Below, one piece after another: positions 6,760 to 13,954 of a DNA stretch of 36,316 nucleotides (position 1 is the stretch's first letter; each line of letters starts with the position of its first letter). The stretch is taken from the NCBI RefSeq assembly GCF_903903185.1, contig NZ_CAIUXT010000160.1:1-36316 (forward strand). The letters are read 5' to 3'. The translations under genes and the position numbers were made by a program. The notes under the pieces were generated by a model that had not been told where the DNA came from, searched no databases, and saw only the letters and a list, made by a program, of their open reading frames with translations. The stretch comes from an uncultured Rhodoblastus sp. Lineage in GTDB: Bacteria > Pseudomonadota > Alphaproteobacteria > Rhizobiales > Beijerinckiaceae.

Positions 6760-8567
6760 ACGAAATTTTGCGCGCCAGAACATTGCTCAAATCGGTGTTC
6801 GGCTTCGAGGCTTTCCGCCCCGGCCAGGAGGAGATCGTGGCGGCGGTGTTTTCCGGCGATCCGGTGCTCGCGGTCATGCCGACCGGCAGCGGCAAAAGCC
6901 TGTGCTACCAGCTTCCCGCCTTGCTCGGCGAGGGACTGACGCTGGTCGTCTCGCCGCTGATCGCGCTGATGCGCGATCAGGTCGGCCAGATGCAGGCGCT
7001 GGGTCTCGCGGCGGCCACCCTCAATTCGCAGACCAATGAGGCCGAGGCGCGCGAGACCTGGGCGCTTATTCGCGCCGGGTCGCTCAAATTGCTGTTCCTG
7101 TCGCCCGAGCGCCTCGCCATGGACGGTCTAATGGAGGCGCTGTCCACCGCCGGAGTCCGGCGCGTGGCGGTGGACGAGGCCCATTGCATCTGCGAATGGG
7201 GCCATGATTTCCGCCCGGAATATCGCATGATCCGGCAGTCTGTCGAACGCCTTGGCGCGGTTCAGGTCATCGCCTTCACCGCCACCGCCGACCGCGCCAT
7301 GCGCGTCGAAATCACCGAGCGGCTGTTCGACCGGAAACCGCAAATCTTCGTCCATTCCTTCGACCGGCCGAATATTTCGCTGTCCTTCGCGCCAAAAGAC
7401 CAGCCGAAAAAACAATTGCAGGGGTTCCTTTCGCCCCGGCGCGGCCAAAACGGCATTGTCTATTGCGCCTCGCGCGCCGGAACCGAACGGCTGGCCGAAT
7501 TTTTCGCCGAACAGGGTTTCGACACGGTCGCCTATCACGCCGGCCTCGATTTTTCGCGGCGCAACGCCAATCAGGACCGGTTCTTGCGAGAGGACGGCGT
7601 CGTCGTTTTCGCCACGGTGGCGTTTGGCATGGGCGTCAACAAGCCGGACGTGCGCTTTGTCGCCCATGCCGACATGCCCTCCTCGATCGAGGCCTATTAT
7701 CAGGAAATCGGCCGCGCCGGCCGCGACGGCCTGCCCGCCGACGCTTTCACGCTTTACGGACTGGAGGACATGGCGCTGCGCCGTCGCCAGATCGACGAAA
7801 AGGCGCTTGACCCCGAGCGCCGACGCGTCGAGCATCAGAGATTCGCCGCGCTGGCCACGCTCTGCGAGGCGACGTCATGCCGGCGCCAGATTCTGCTCGC
7901 CCATTTCAACGAGGAGGCCGCGCCTTGCGGACGCTGCGACGTCTGCCAGGGTCGGGTGGCGCTGCGCGACGGCACGGTCGAGGCGCAAAAGGCGCTTTCC
8001 GCCGTCTATCGCACCGGCCAGCGTTTCGGCGCCGGCTATTTGAGCGATCTCCTGACCGGCGCGGAAAACGAGGCCCTGCGCCGCAACGGCCATGACGCGC
8101 TCAAGACCTTCGGCGTCGGCGCGGACCAGAGCAAGCAGCAATGGGCCTCGACCTTTCGCCAGCTTTTCGCCGCCGGGGCGCTGGCCGTCGCCAGCGCCGA
8201 GCATGGCGGCTTCGCGCTGACCGAAAAGGGCAAGGCGATTCTTCGCGGGCGCGAAAATTTTACCTTGCGCGCCGATCCGCCGAAACAGAAATCGGAGAAA
8301 AAATCGTCTCGCGCTCCCGCGCGCGAAGGGGAACAGGACCCGGCGGAGGCGAGAATTTTCGAGGCTCTGCGGAAATTGCGCCGCGAACTGGCCCAGGATC
8401 AGGGATTGGCCGCCTATATGGTCTTCGCCGACCGGACGCTTCTGGAAATGGCGGAGCGCCGCCCGGCCACGCTGGAGGATTTGAGAACCATCCACGGCGT
8501 CGGCGAGCGCAAGCTGGCGCTTTACGGCGAGGCTTTTCTGGAGGCCATCGCGCTGGCGGGAGCGTGA
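6756..8567 (+). CDS. recQ: ATP-dependent DNA helicase RecQ
   Basis: RecQ is a 3'-to-5' superfamily 2 helicase that feeds the RecF pathway and restarts stalled forks. In the 603-residue product, Walker A MPTGSGKS is at 41-48, motif II VDEAHCICEWGHDFRP near 140, and motif VI QEIGRAGRDG near 310. The zinc-binding RQC cysteines (ATSC...CGRCDVC) lie around 370-395 and a single HRDC domain fills about 530-600. The ATG at 6756 overlaps the recF stop (ATGA), so the two are translationally coupled; an upstream in-frame extension is only a shadow of recF. Confidence 0.96.
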   Translation: MNEILRARTLLKSVFGFEAFRPGQEEIVAAVFSGDPVLAVMPTGSGKSLCYQLPALLGEGLTLVVSPLIALMRDQVGQMQALGLAAATLNSQTNEAEARETWALIRAGSLKLLFLSPERLAMDGLMEALSTAGVRRVAVDEAHCICEWGHDFRPEYRMIRQSVERLGAVQVIAFTATADRAMRVEITERLFDRKPQIFVHSFDRPNISLSFAPKDQPKKQLQGFLSPRRGQNGIVYCASRAGTERLAEFFAEQGFDTVAYHAGLDFSRRNANQDRFLREDGVVVFATVAFGMGVNKPDVRFVAHADMPSSIEAYYQEIGRAGRDGLPADAFTLYGLEDMALRRRQIDEKALDPERRRVEHQRFAALATLCEATSCRRQILLAHFNEEAAPCGRCDVCQGRVALRDGTVEAQKALSAVYRTGQRFGAGYLSDLLTGAENEALRRNGHDALKTFGVGADQSKQQWASTFRQLFAAGALAVASAEHGGFALTEKGKAILRGRENFTLRADPPKQKSEKKSSRAPAREGEQDPAEARIFEALRKLRRELAQDQGLAAYMVFADRTLLEMAERRPATLEDLRTIHGVGERKLALYGEAFLEAIALAGA

Positions 8568-8581
8568 GACAAGGTTTGTTC

Positions 8582-8752
8582 CCTTCTCCCCTTGCGGGAG
8601 AAGGTGGCCCGAAGGGCCGGATGAGGGGGCGATTCCGCGTAAAGCACGATGCAGGCGAAGGCCGCCCAATCTCAGAGAGCGTTTCTGCGGCCAACCCCTC
8701 ATCCGTCTCGCCCTGTCGGGCGATCCACCTTCTCCCGCAAGGGGAGAAGGGA
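8582..8752. repeat. BIME-like composite of two facing REP units
   Basis: The left unit has stem CCTTCTCCC-cttgc-GGGAGAAGG (8582-8604), then GGCCC-gaa-GGGCC and ATGAGGGG. The right unit (8695-8752) is its inverted counterpart: CCCCTCATCCG, a GCCC/GGGC stem, then CCTTCTCCC-gcaag-GGGAGAAGG. About 65 unrelated bases lie between. This CCTTCTCCC palindrome is a well-known alphaproteobacterial intergenic repeat. It sits between convergent recQ and the DUF1150 gene and may act as a shared terminator. Confidence 0.8.
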
Positions 8753-8758
8753 GTCGGC

Positions 8759-9025
8759 TCAATGCACGCTCATCGTCGCCAGCTGGTGTTCCCAGGCGTT
8801 GGCGACCGCCGCGTCTTTGGTGTCGGCCAACAGGATCGGAGCGCCATCGGCGCCGAGCAGCGCGAACAGCTGCAATCCGGGCCGCAAGCCTTGCAATTGC
8901 GGAAACAGCGCCTGCGCCTCCTCCGACTTCATCGGCCGGACATAGGCGATGGCCCCTTCGCCCCAATGGGCGAACTGGTCGGCCGTCAAGCCGCCGGGAG
9001 CGGAATTGATTTGCTGGTTGTTCAT
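8759..9025 (-). CDS. DUF1150 family protein
   Basis: The 88-residue protein has a central GEGAIAYVRPMKSEEAQALFP segment, then LFALLGADGAPILLADTKDAAVANAWEH, characteristic of the small alphaproteobacterial DUF1150 family. In this family the gene usually follows an Hsp20 gene, exactly as here (55 bases downstream, same strand). The biochemical role is unknown; co-location suggests expression with the heat-shock protein. The ATG at 9025 follows AAGGATAAAGAAG; longer in-frame extensions have no ribosome site and overlap hsp20. Confidence 0.86.
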   Translation of the reverse strand: MNNQQINSAPGGLTADQFAHWGEGAIAYVRPMKSEEAQALFPQLQGLRPGLQLFALLGADGAPILLADTKDAAVANAWEHQLATMSVH

Positions 9026-9080
9026 CTTCTTTATCCTTTCCGCGCGCTCGTTCGAGCCGCGCTGGCGTACGGACTGACAT

Positions 9081-9509
9081 TCAGCTCCGAACTGTGATCT
9101 CAATGGTCTTAACGATTCGCTCCGGTTCGGGGCGAACAAGATCGACCGACAATAATCCATCGGCCAGATCGGCGCCGAGAACCTGCATCCCCTCCGCGAG
9201 GAGGAATGAACGCTGGAACTGGCGCGCGGCGATGCCGCGATGCAGGAACTGACGCTCCCGGTCGTCCTGCTGGCGTCCGCGAATGACCAATTGCCCCTCC
9301 TCCAGGGTGATGGACAATTGTTGCCGCGTAAACCCTGCTACCGCGAGGGTGATGCGCAGGCGCTCCGGCACATCGGCTTCGCAAGCGAGGCGTTCGATAT
9401 TATAGGGCGGATACCCGTCCGAAGCGGTCCTTGTGACCCGCTCCAGAGCCTTTTCAATATCGTCGAAGCCCAGAAGAAAGGGCGAGTTCATCAAGGTCGG
9501 ACGCGACAT
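9081..9509 (-). CDS. Hsp20/alpha-crystallin family small heat-shock protein
   Basis: This is an ATP-independent holdase that binds unfolding proteins in the cytoplasm. The 142-residue IbpA-like protein begins with MNSPFLLGFDDIEKALERV, then PPYNIERLACEADVPERLRITLAVAGF opens the alpha-crystallin domain, with LVIRGRQQDDRERQFLHRGIAARQFQRSF in the centre. The C-terminal I-x-I anchor is replaced by IVKTIEITV. The start at 9509 is preceded by AAAGGG at a 7-base distance; the Met at residue 7 lacks a ribosome site. An RpoH-type promoter and a structured leader lie upstream. Confidence 0.93.
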   Translation of the reverse strand: MSRPTLMNSPFLLGFDDIEKALERVTRTASDGYPPYNIERLACEADVPERLRITLAVAGFTRQQLSITLEEGQLVIRGRQQDDRERQFLHRGIAARQFQRSFLLAEGMQVLGADLADGLLSVDLVRPEPERIVKTIEITVRS

Positions 9510-9575
9510 TGCGAAGCCCTTTCAGGCGCTTCGTGAAAGTCGAGGGCCCGAAGCGCCCCCACGGTTTGCACCGCA
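9510..9575 (-). promoter_or_regulatory. Structured hsp20 leader, candidate ROSE-like RNA thermometer
   Basis: In the roughly 66-base leader the ribosome site AAAGGG (9517-9522) is folded into a hairpin with arms 9513-9519 and 9525-9532: GAAGC pairs with GCTTC and CC with GG, leaving one bulged G (9527) opposite the ribosome site. An alternative perfect 9-bp helix (9525-9533 with 9549-9557) uses the same upstream arm and would free the site. A third small hairpin (CGGT-gcaa-ACCG) lies at the 5' end. ROSE elements of rhizobial small heat-shock genes have this plan: several hairpins, with a bulged pairing over the Shine-Dalgarno. Confidence 0.5.
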
Positions 9576-9581
9576 ACAAAG

Positions 9582-9610
9582 ATATGGCGCCAGATTTTCG
9601 TCATTTCAAG
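9582..9610 (-). promoter_or_regulatory. RpoH (sigma-32) promoter of hsp20
   Basis: On the minus strand CTTGAAA (9610-9604), 14 bases, then CGCCATAT (9589-9582) closely matches the heat-shock consensus CTTGAAA-N11-16-CCCCATNT. The predicted start is near 9575. Confidence 0.75.
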
Positions 9611-9644
9611 GGCGCGCATGCGCAGCAGGGCGATTGCGCTAACA

Positions 9645-9804
9645 GGATGCTGAAAAAGGGTTTTTGACCCTCTGAAATCGACAATCCCATTCGCGATGCC
9701 GATAATTTTATTACTATAAATCAATGAATTAGTCAATTGCGCGCATTGCGGACGGGTCGTTCCGAGGCCGAGAAAAGCGAGATTCCGCGACTTTTTCAGC
9801 AGCC
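9645..9804. mobile_element. MITE-like element or IS remnant with 14-bp inverted ends
   Basis: The ends read GGATGCTGAAAAAG (9645-9658) and, inverted, GGCTGCTGAAAAAG (9791-9804): 13 of 14 bases match. The 160-base interior has no gene, is AT-rich in the middle (ataattttattactataaat), and contains a terminator at the left end. Ends with TGCTGAAAAA occur in several IS families, so this could be a non-autonomous derivative. No clear target duplication was seen. It fills most of the 297-base gap between the CDF gene and hsp20. Confidence 0.42.
9651..9671 (-). terminator. Intrinsic terminator after the CDF gene
   Basis: On the minus strand AGGGT-caaaa-ACCCT is followed by TTTTC. It lies 136 bases after the CDF stop and just before the hsp20 heat-shock promoter, so it insulates the two transcripts. 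It overlaps the left inverted end of the MITE-like element. Confidence 0.6.
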
Positions 9805-9806
9805 GG

Positions 9807-10805
9807 CTAAAGGACGTCGTCGGGCGCGAGCGCGCAGGCGAGATGCGGTTCGATTTCGATTTGGATCGTCGGGTGATCGATCCTGAAGCGTTTCGCCAGT
9901 TCGATCGCCAGATCGTGCAGGAAAGCGTCGCCTGGATGACCGGCCGGCATGACCAGATGGCAGGTCATGGCGGTTTCGGTCGCGCCGATCGGCCAGACGT
10001 GCAGATCGTGGATCGCCGCCACCCCTTCGCGGCTCGACAGCAAGGCGCGCACCGCCGCCGGGTCGATTTGCGCGGGGACCGCCGCCATCGACATGCCCAG
10101 CGAATCGCGCAGCAGACCCCAGGTTCCCCAGACGATGACCGCGTTGATGGCGAGGCTGACAACCGGATCGAGCCAGAGCCAGCCGGTCAGCAGGATCACC
10201 AGACCGGCGACGACCACGCCGGCGGAGACCAGCGCGTCGGAAGCCATATGCAAAAAGGCGCCGCGCAGGTTGATGTCGTTTTTACCGCCCGAGGCGAACA
10301 GCCAGGCGGTGAGGCCATTGACGGCAATGCCGATGGCGGCGACGATCATCACCGTCCTTTCCGCCACGGGTTCGGGCGACCCCAGCCGCAGAACCGCCTC
10401 CCAGGAGATGGCGCCGACCGTGACCAGCAGGAACACCGCGTTGAACAGCGCCGCGAGGATCGACGAGCCGCGCAAGCCGTAGGTAAAACGCACCGTCGGC
10501 GCGCGCCGCGCCAGTTCGCTCGCGAGCCAGGCCACCAGCAGCCCGAGCACATCGCCGAGATTATGCCCGGCGTCGGCCAGCAGGGCGACCGAATTGCTCA
10601 GAACGCCATAGATGGCCTCGACCGCCACAAATCCGGTATTGAGAACAATGCCGATGGCGAAAGCCTTGCCGAAACTGGCGGGGGCGTGCGCGTGCCCGCC
10701 GCCATGCGCATGCGCGCCATGATCGTGGGCATGGCCATGTCCATCATGGTCGTGATGATGATCGTGATCGTGGTCGTGATGGTCGCGATTTTGGGTCTGG
10801 CTCAT
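9807..10805 (-). CDS. CDF family divalent cation (zinc) exporter with His-rich N-terminus
   Basis: Cation diffusion facilitators exchange cytoplasmic Zn(II) or related ions for protons at the inner membrane. The first 40 residues hold 16 histidines (DHHDHDHDHHHDHDGHGHAHDHG), a metal-binding tail. Six membrane segments follow, with the paired metal sites LLADAGHNLGD (near 76-85) in TM2 and HMASDAL in TM5. The C-terminal domain from about 245 (VAAIHDLHVWPIGATETAMTCHLVM) is the ferredoxin-like dimerisation domain. At 332 residues it matches the ZitB/CzcD group. Zinc is the likeliest substrate by family. Confidence 0.93.
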   Translation of the reverse strand: MSQTQNRDHHDHDHDHHHDHDGHGHAHDHGAHAHGGGHAHAPASFGKAFAIGIVLNTGFVAVEAIYGVLSNSVALLADAGHNLGDVLGLLVAWLASELARRAPTVRFTYGLRGSSILAALFNAVFLLVTVGAISWEAVLRLGSPEPVAERTVMIVAAIGIAVNGLTAWLFASGGKNDINLRGAFLHMASDALVSAGVVVAGLVILLTGWLWLDPVVSLAINAVIVWGTWGLLRDSLGMSMAAVPAQIDPAAVRALLSSREGVAAIHDLHVWPIGATETAMTCHLVMPAGHPGDAFLHDLAIELAKRFRIDHPTIQIEIEPHLACALAPDDVL

Positions 10806-10884
10806 GGGCGCGTAGCCTTTCCGGTCGCTCCCCTACAACCTGAAACGACGACAGGAGCAAGCGAAATGTCCCGCGCGGGGCCCG

Positions 10885-11223
10885 TCAGGCCGGAGCGCGC
10901 GGCGCCTTGACGGGTCCGACATCGACCTGGATTTCGTCGCCCTCGACGCGCACGGGGTAGGGATGGAGCGCTTTGTCGGTCGTGTGGGTCACGCATTTGC
11001 CGCTGGCGACGTCGAACCCCCAATGGTGGTGCGGACAGGTGAGAATCCGGCCGTCGAATTTCGCCTCGTTGAGCGGCACGTCGGCATCCGGGCAACGCCC
11101 GCGATAGGCCTTGAGTTCGTCGCCCGCCGGCCAGACCACCAGCACGTTTTTCTTGCCCGCCTGAAAGAAGCCGAGCCCGCCTTCGGGAACAGCGTCTTTG
11201 GAACAGATGAAGGTGAAAGCCAT
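10885..11223 (-). CDS. Rieske-type [2Fe-2S] ferredoxin with an atypical ligand motif
   Basis: The 112-residue protein resembles soluble Rieske ferredoxins that feed electrons to mono- and dioxygenases (the TmoC-like start MAFTFICSKDAVPEGG). The cluster motifs are RGRCPDADVPL (Cys44, Asp46) and LTCPHHHWGFD (Cys63, His66), with the normal 16 residues between. The usual first box is C-x-H, but here the His position is Asp (codon GAT; CAT would be His). An additional HH pair adjoins the second box. The ATG at 11223 is chosen by similarity; an ATG eight codons earlier has a poorly placed ribosome site. No oxygenase gene is nearby. Confidence 0.85.
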   Translation of the reverse strand: MAFTFICSKDAVPEGGLGFFQAGKKNVLVVWPAGDELKAYRGRCPDADVPLNEAKFDGRILTCPHHHWGFDVASGKCVTHTTDKALHPYPVRVEGDEIQVDVGPVKAPRAPA

Positions 11224-11237
11224 GGGCGCGCCTGCCA

Positions 11238-11253
11238 AAGAGAACATTCTCTT
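11238..11253. promoter_or_regulatory. 16-bp palindrome upstream of the Rieske gene
   Basis: AAGAGAA-ca-TTCTCTT is a perfect inverted repeat 15-30 bases before the chosen start. It is of a size expected for a dimeric repressor operator. No regulator family can be named from the sequence. It overlaps the alternative upstream ATG, which supports the shorter reading of the Rieske gene. Confidence 0.35.
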
Positions 11254-11362
11254 CGAACGTGAGGCAATTTGCGGGCCAGAACAAAGGAAAACTTCGAGGC
11301 GGTCCGGGGCGAGCGCCCCCTCCGCTGTCTTGCCGCGCGTTCAAGCCGCCCGGCGCCGGAGC

Positions 11363-12358
11363 TTACAGCATGCTCGGCAGCACGCGGTCCGGCGGACGGT
11401 GGCCGTCCATGAAGGTCTTGACATTGATGATGACTTTTTCGCCCATGTCGATCCGGCCTTCGAGCGTCGCCGAGCCGAGGTGCGGCAACAGCGTCACCTT
11501 GCCGGCCTTGGCGAGCTTGAGAAGTTTCGCCGAGACGGCGGGTTCATGTTCGAACACGTCGAGGCCGGCGCCGGCCAGTTCCCCCGCCTCCAGCATTCGC
11601 GTCAAGGCGTTTTCGTCGATGATCTCGCCGCGCGACGTATTGACCACGATGGCGCCGGAATGAAGGTATTTGAGTCGCCGCGCGGACAGAAGGTGAAACG
11701 TCCCCGGCGTGTGCGGGCAATTGACCGAGACGATGTCCATCCGCGCCAGCATCTGGTCGAGCGAATCGAAATAGGTCGCGCCCAGTTCCTGCTCGACGGC
11801 GGCGGAGACGCGGCGGCGGTTGTGATAATGGATCGACAGGCCGAATGCCTTGGCGCGGCGGGCGAGTCCCTGGCCGATGCGGCCCATGCCGACAATGCCA
11901 AGCCGTTTGCCGGTGATTCGCCGGCCCAGCATCCAGGTTGGCGACCAGCCCGTCCAGCCACCTTCCACAAGGGCGCCGGCGCCTTCGACAATGCGGCGCG
12001 AAACGGCGACGATCAGGCCCATGGCCATGTCGGCGGTGTCCTCGGTCAGCACGCCGGGCGTGTTGGTGACGGTGATGCCGCGGCGCAAAGCCGAGGTGAC
12101 GTCGATATTGTCGACGCCATTGCCGAAATTGGCGATAAGCTTCAATTGCTCGCCGGCCTGGGCGATCAGATGGGCGTCGATACGGTCGGTGACCGTGGGC
12201 ACGAGCACGTCGGCGGTCCTGATCGCCTCGACCAGTTCGGCATGGGTCATGGGATGGTCCGTCTCGTTGAAACGGGCGTCGAACAATTCGCGCATCCGCT
12301 CCTCCACCGGCTCGGGCAGTTTGCGGGTCACGATAACGAGCGGATTGATTTTGCCCAT
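11363..12358 (-). CDS. D-2-hydroxyacid dehydrogenase, glyoxylate/hydroxypyruvate reductase type
   Basis: The family reduces 2-keto acids such as glyoxylate or hydroxypyruvate with NAD(P)H. In 331 residues the nucleotide motif GIVGMGRIGQGLA is at 144-156, followed by NRRR, which may favour NADPH. The catalytic triad is visible: Arg243 (NTSRGEIID), Glu272 (LDVFEHEP) and His293 (LLPHLGSAT). NFGNGVDNIDV near 77-87 is the substrate-side signature. ATG 12358 is used because the family begins just before VIVTRKLPEPVEERM and AGGAGG lies upstream. It resembles GyaR-type glyoxylate reductases, but exact substrate cannot be read from sequence. Confidence 0.86.
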   Translation of the reverse strand: MGKINPLVIVTRKLPEPVEERMRELFDARFNETDHPMTHAELVEAIRTADVLVPTVTDRIDAHLIAQAGEQLKLIANFGNGVDNIDVTSALRRGITVTNTPGVLTEDTADMAMGLIVAVSRRIVEGAGALVEGGWTGWSPTWMLGRRITGKRLGIVGMGRIGQGLARRAKAFGLSIHYHNRRRVSAAVEQELGATYFDSLDQMLARMDIVSVNCPHTPGTFHLLSARRLKYLHSGAIVVNTSRGEIIDENALTRMLEAGELAGAGLDVFEHEPAVSAKLLKLAKAGKVTLLPHLGSATLEGRIDMGEKVIINVKTFMDGHRPPDRVLPSML

Positions 12359-12593
12359 GACTTTCCCGTTCCTCCTGGCCCCGGTTGGCGGACGGTCGAG
12401 CCGTCCGTTATTGCGCCCGGCGGCGCCGGCTTTCACCGGTCGTTAACGATCTTCGAGCGACAAGGACCTGACCGAGATCAATCCCGTTTCCCGTGTTCTT
12501 TGCTTCCTAGCAGATGGAGGCGCAAAAACAAGAATGACGAAACGGGTTCGATGCCTTTGCGACGAATTGGCAAGACAGACGGAAGACGGCGCG

Positions 12594-13169
12594 ATGACGA
12601 ATGGGCCGAAAAAGACGATTGTTCCAGTCCTTTCATTCGGGCGGGGAATTTTTACCGCGTCCGCCTTTTTCATTGCGGCGATGAGCGCCCTGCCGGTCCT
12701 CGACGGCGGCTGCGCGCGGGCGCAGCAGGCGGGTTCGGCCACCGGCCTCGCCATTCCCCGCTATGTCAGCCTGAAGTCCGATCACGTCAATCTGCGCGAG
12801 GGTCCCTCCAAGGACCATGCCACCAAATGGATTTACCAGCGCGCCGGCCTGCCGGTCGAAATCACCGCCGAATTCGAGACCTGGCGGCGCATCCGCGATT
12901 CAGAAGGCGCGGAAGGCTGGGTCCTGCATTCGCTGTTGTCGGGCAAGCGCACGGCCCTGATCTCGCCATGGAAGAAGAACACGCCGCCCTTGCCGCTTTA
13001 CGGCCTGCCGCAGGAGGGCGCCAATGTCACGGCGAGGCTCGCGCCGGGCGTCGTCGCCGGCGTGAAAAGCTGCGACGGCAGCTGGTGTCGCCTCAAGGGC
13101 GAGGGCTATGACGGTTTCATGGGCCAGACCAATTTATGGGGCGTCTATCCCGGCGAAAAGGTGGAGTAG
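12594..13169 (+). CDS. Exported SH3-domain protein
   Basis: The 191-residue product has an N-terminal export signal ([17 protein letters not shown], then an Ala-rich cleavage region ARAQQA). Two bacterial SH3 (SH3b/DUF1058) repeats follow: [17 protein letters not shown]...[10 protein letters not shown] and [16 protein letters not shown]...[19 protein letters not shown]. Proteins of this kind are periplasmic and are thought to bind cell wall or mediate protein contacts. The ATG at 12594 has GGAAG upstream; an ATG 20 codons earlier (12534) is possible. Its 3' tail is duplicated in degraded form at 13885-13941. Confidence 0.82.
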   Translation: MTNGPKKTIVPVLSFGRGIFTASAFFIAAMSALPVLDGGCARAQQAGSATGLAIPRYVSLKSDHVNLREGPSKDHATKWIYQRAGLPVEITAEFETWRRIRDSEGAEGWVLHSLLSGKRTALISPWKKNTPPLPLYGLPQEGANVTARLAPGVVAGVKSCDGSWCRLKGEGYDGFMGQTNLWGVYPGEKVE

Positions 13170-13239
13170 GCCGGTCTCATGCCTCCGGCGCAGGGTTGGA
13201 ACCGGGTGCAGGCTCGTTCGGAATTACGGGGAAAGGGCG

Positions 13240-13575
13240 ATGAAAGCTGAAATGGTGACAACGGCGCTCGAACTGCCGGGCTATCGGGTGACAGCCAATA
13301 TCGGAATCGTTCGCGGCATTGTCGTGCGCTCGCGATCCATCTTCGGCAATATTGGCGGGGCCTTGCAAACCTTGTTTGGCGGCAATATCTCCGTCTATAC
13401 CAATTTATGCGAGCGAACGCGCACCGACGCCTACGAGATGATGTGCGCGCACGCCGCAGCCAACGGCGCCGACGCCATCCTGGCGATGCGCTACGACGCC
13501 AATGAAATCATGAGCGGCGTCACCGAAGTCATCTGCTACGGCTCCGCCGTCGTTGTCGAGAAGGCAAGCCCATGA
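13240..13575 (+). CDS. YbjQ family (UPF0145) protein
   Basis: The 111-residue protein shows the family pattern: [28 protein letters not shown] at the start, then ARTEAYE-like [29 protein letters not shown] and [13 protein letters not shown] at the end. The fold forms pentamers; function is not established, with links to heavy-metal or cation binding proposed. The ribosome site GAAAGGG precedes the ATG. Its stop overlaps the start of the next gene (ATGA). It lies between the SH3 gene and the truA/SH3 scar. Confidence 0.87.
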   Translation: MKAEMVTTALELPGYRVTANIGIVRGIVVRSRSIFGNIGGALQTLFGGNISVYTNLCERTRTDAYEMMCAHAAANGADAILAMRYDANEIMSGVTEVICYGSAVVVEKASP

Positions 13576-13784
13576 ACTGGACGGTCCCCGCCGGATTTGG
13601 CCTTGTAGTCCTCGGGGCGGCCGCCTTGCTGGGGCAATTGTGGCTCGCCTTTTGGGACCCCGAAACCTTCGTGAAAATAATGATCACGCTTGGCGTGCTT
13701 CTGGCATTGGTCATCGCCTGGAATCTGGTCCAGCGGGAAAGTCGCGACAGCGCGAGACTGCGCGACAAAAGCAAGCTTCAATAA
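13572..13784 (+). CDS. Small membrane protein coupled to ybjQ
   Basis: The 70-residue product has two hydrophobic segments (about 6-28 and 34-53: [20 protein letters not shown] and [18 protein letters not shown]) and a charged cytoplasmic tail. No family is recognised. The ATG overlaps the ybjQ stop, so the two are translationally coupled. The stop TAA at 13782 lies inside the truA remnant (13778 onward), so the last codons CTT-CAA-TAA run into foreign sequence and the original C-terminus may have been longer. Confidence 0.6.
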   Translation: MNWTVPAGFGLVVLGAAALLGQLWLAFWDPETFVKIMITLGVLLALVIAWNLVQRESRDSARLRDKSKLQ

Positions 13785-13884
13785 TCGACGCCGACCGGAT
13801 CGAGCCCCACCGCCGGCGCCACCTGCGCGCAGGGCGTCGGCGAGACACCGTAGGCGTTATTTGCCAAAGCCGAAATGCTCAGGC
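13778..13884 (-). pseudogene. Degraded duplicate of the truA 3' end
   Basis: The segment aligns with the last 130 or so bases of truA (14373-14502). The first 18 bases TCAATAATCGACGCCGAC, including the truA stop, are identical. GCCGGCGCCACCTGC is identical after a diverged stretch. About 18 bases are missing in the middle, and GCGCAGGGC, TCGGCGAG and ATTTGCC blocks follow. The frame is broken. It ends abruptly where the SH3 remnant begins. Confidence 0.85.
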
Positions 13885-13941
13885 GTGGGTTATGACGTTC
13901 ATGGTCCAGACCAATCTTGGCGACGTCTATCCCGGCGAAAA
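13885..13941 (+). pseudogene. Degraded duplicate of the SH3 gene 3' end
   Basis: The segment aligns with 13103-13159 of the SH3 gene. CCAGACCAAT and the last 18 bases CGTCTATCCCGGCGAAAA are identical, and GGGTTATGACG matches with one change. Two bases are deleted after GACG, so the frame encoding [19 protein letters not shown] is broken. It abuts the truA remnant with no spacer. Confidence 0.85.
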
Positions 13942-13954
13942 ACTGCAACGCGTT

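Noticed and set aside
5539..6783. A 414-codon open frame antisense to recF
   Set aside because: It is opposite to a complete RecF with all motifs, has no ribosome site or recognisable domain, and matches the usual GC-driven antisense frame.
8582..8752. Insertion sequence between recQ and the DUF1150 gene
   Set aside because: The inverted repeats are typical REP palindromes with internal stems, there is no transposase, and the span is 171 bases.
11242..11258. Possible SOS box (GAAC...GAAC) upstream of the Rieske gene
   Set aside because: The spacing is 9 bases, not the required 7.
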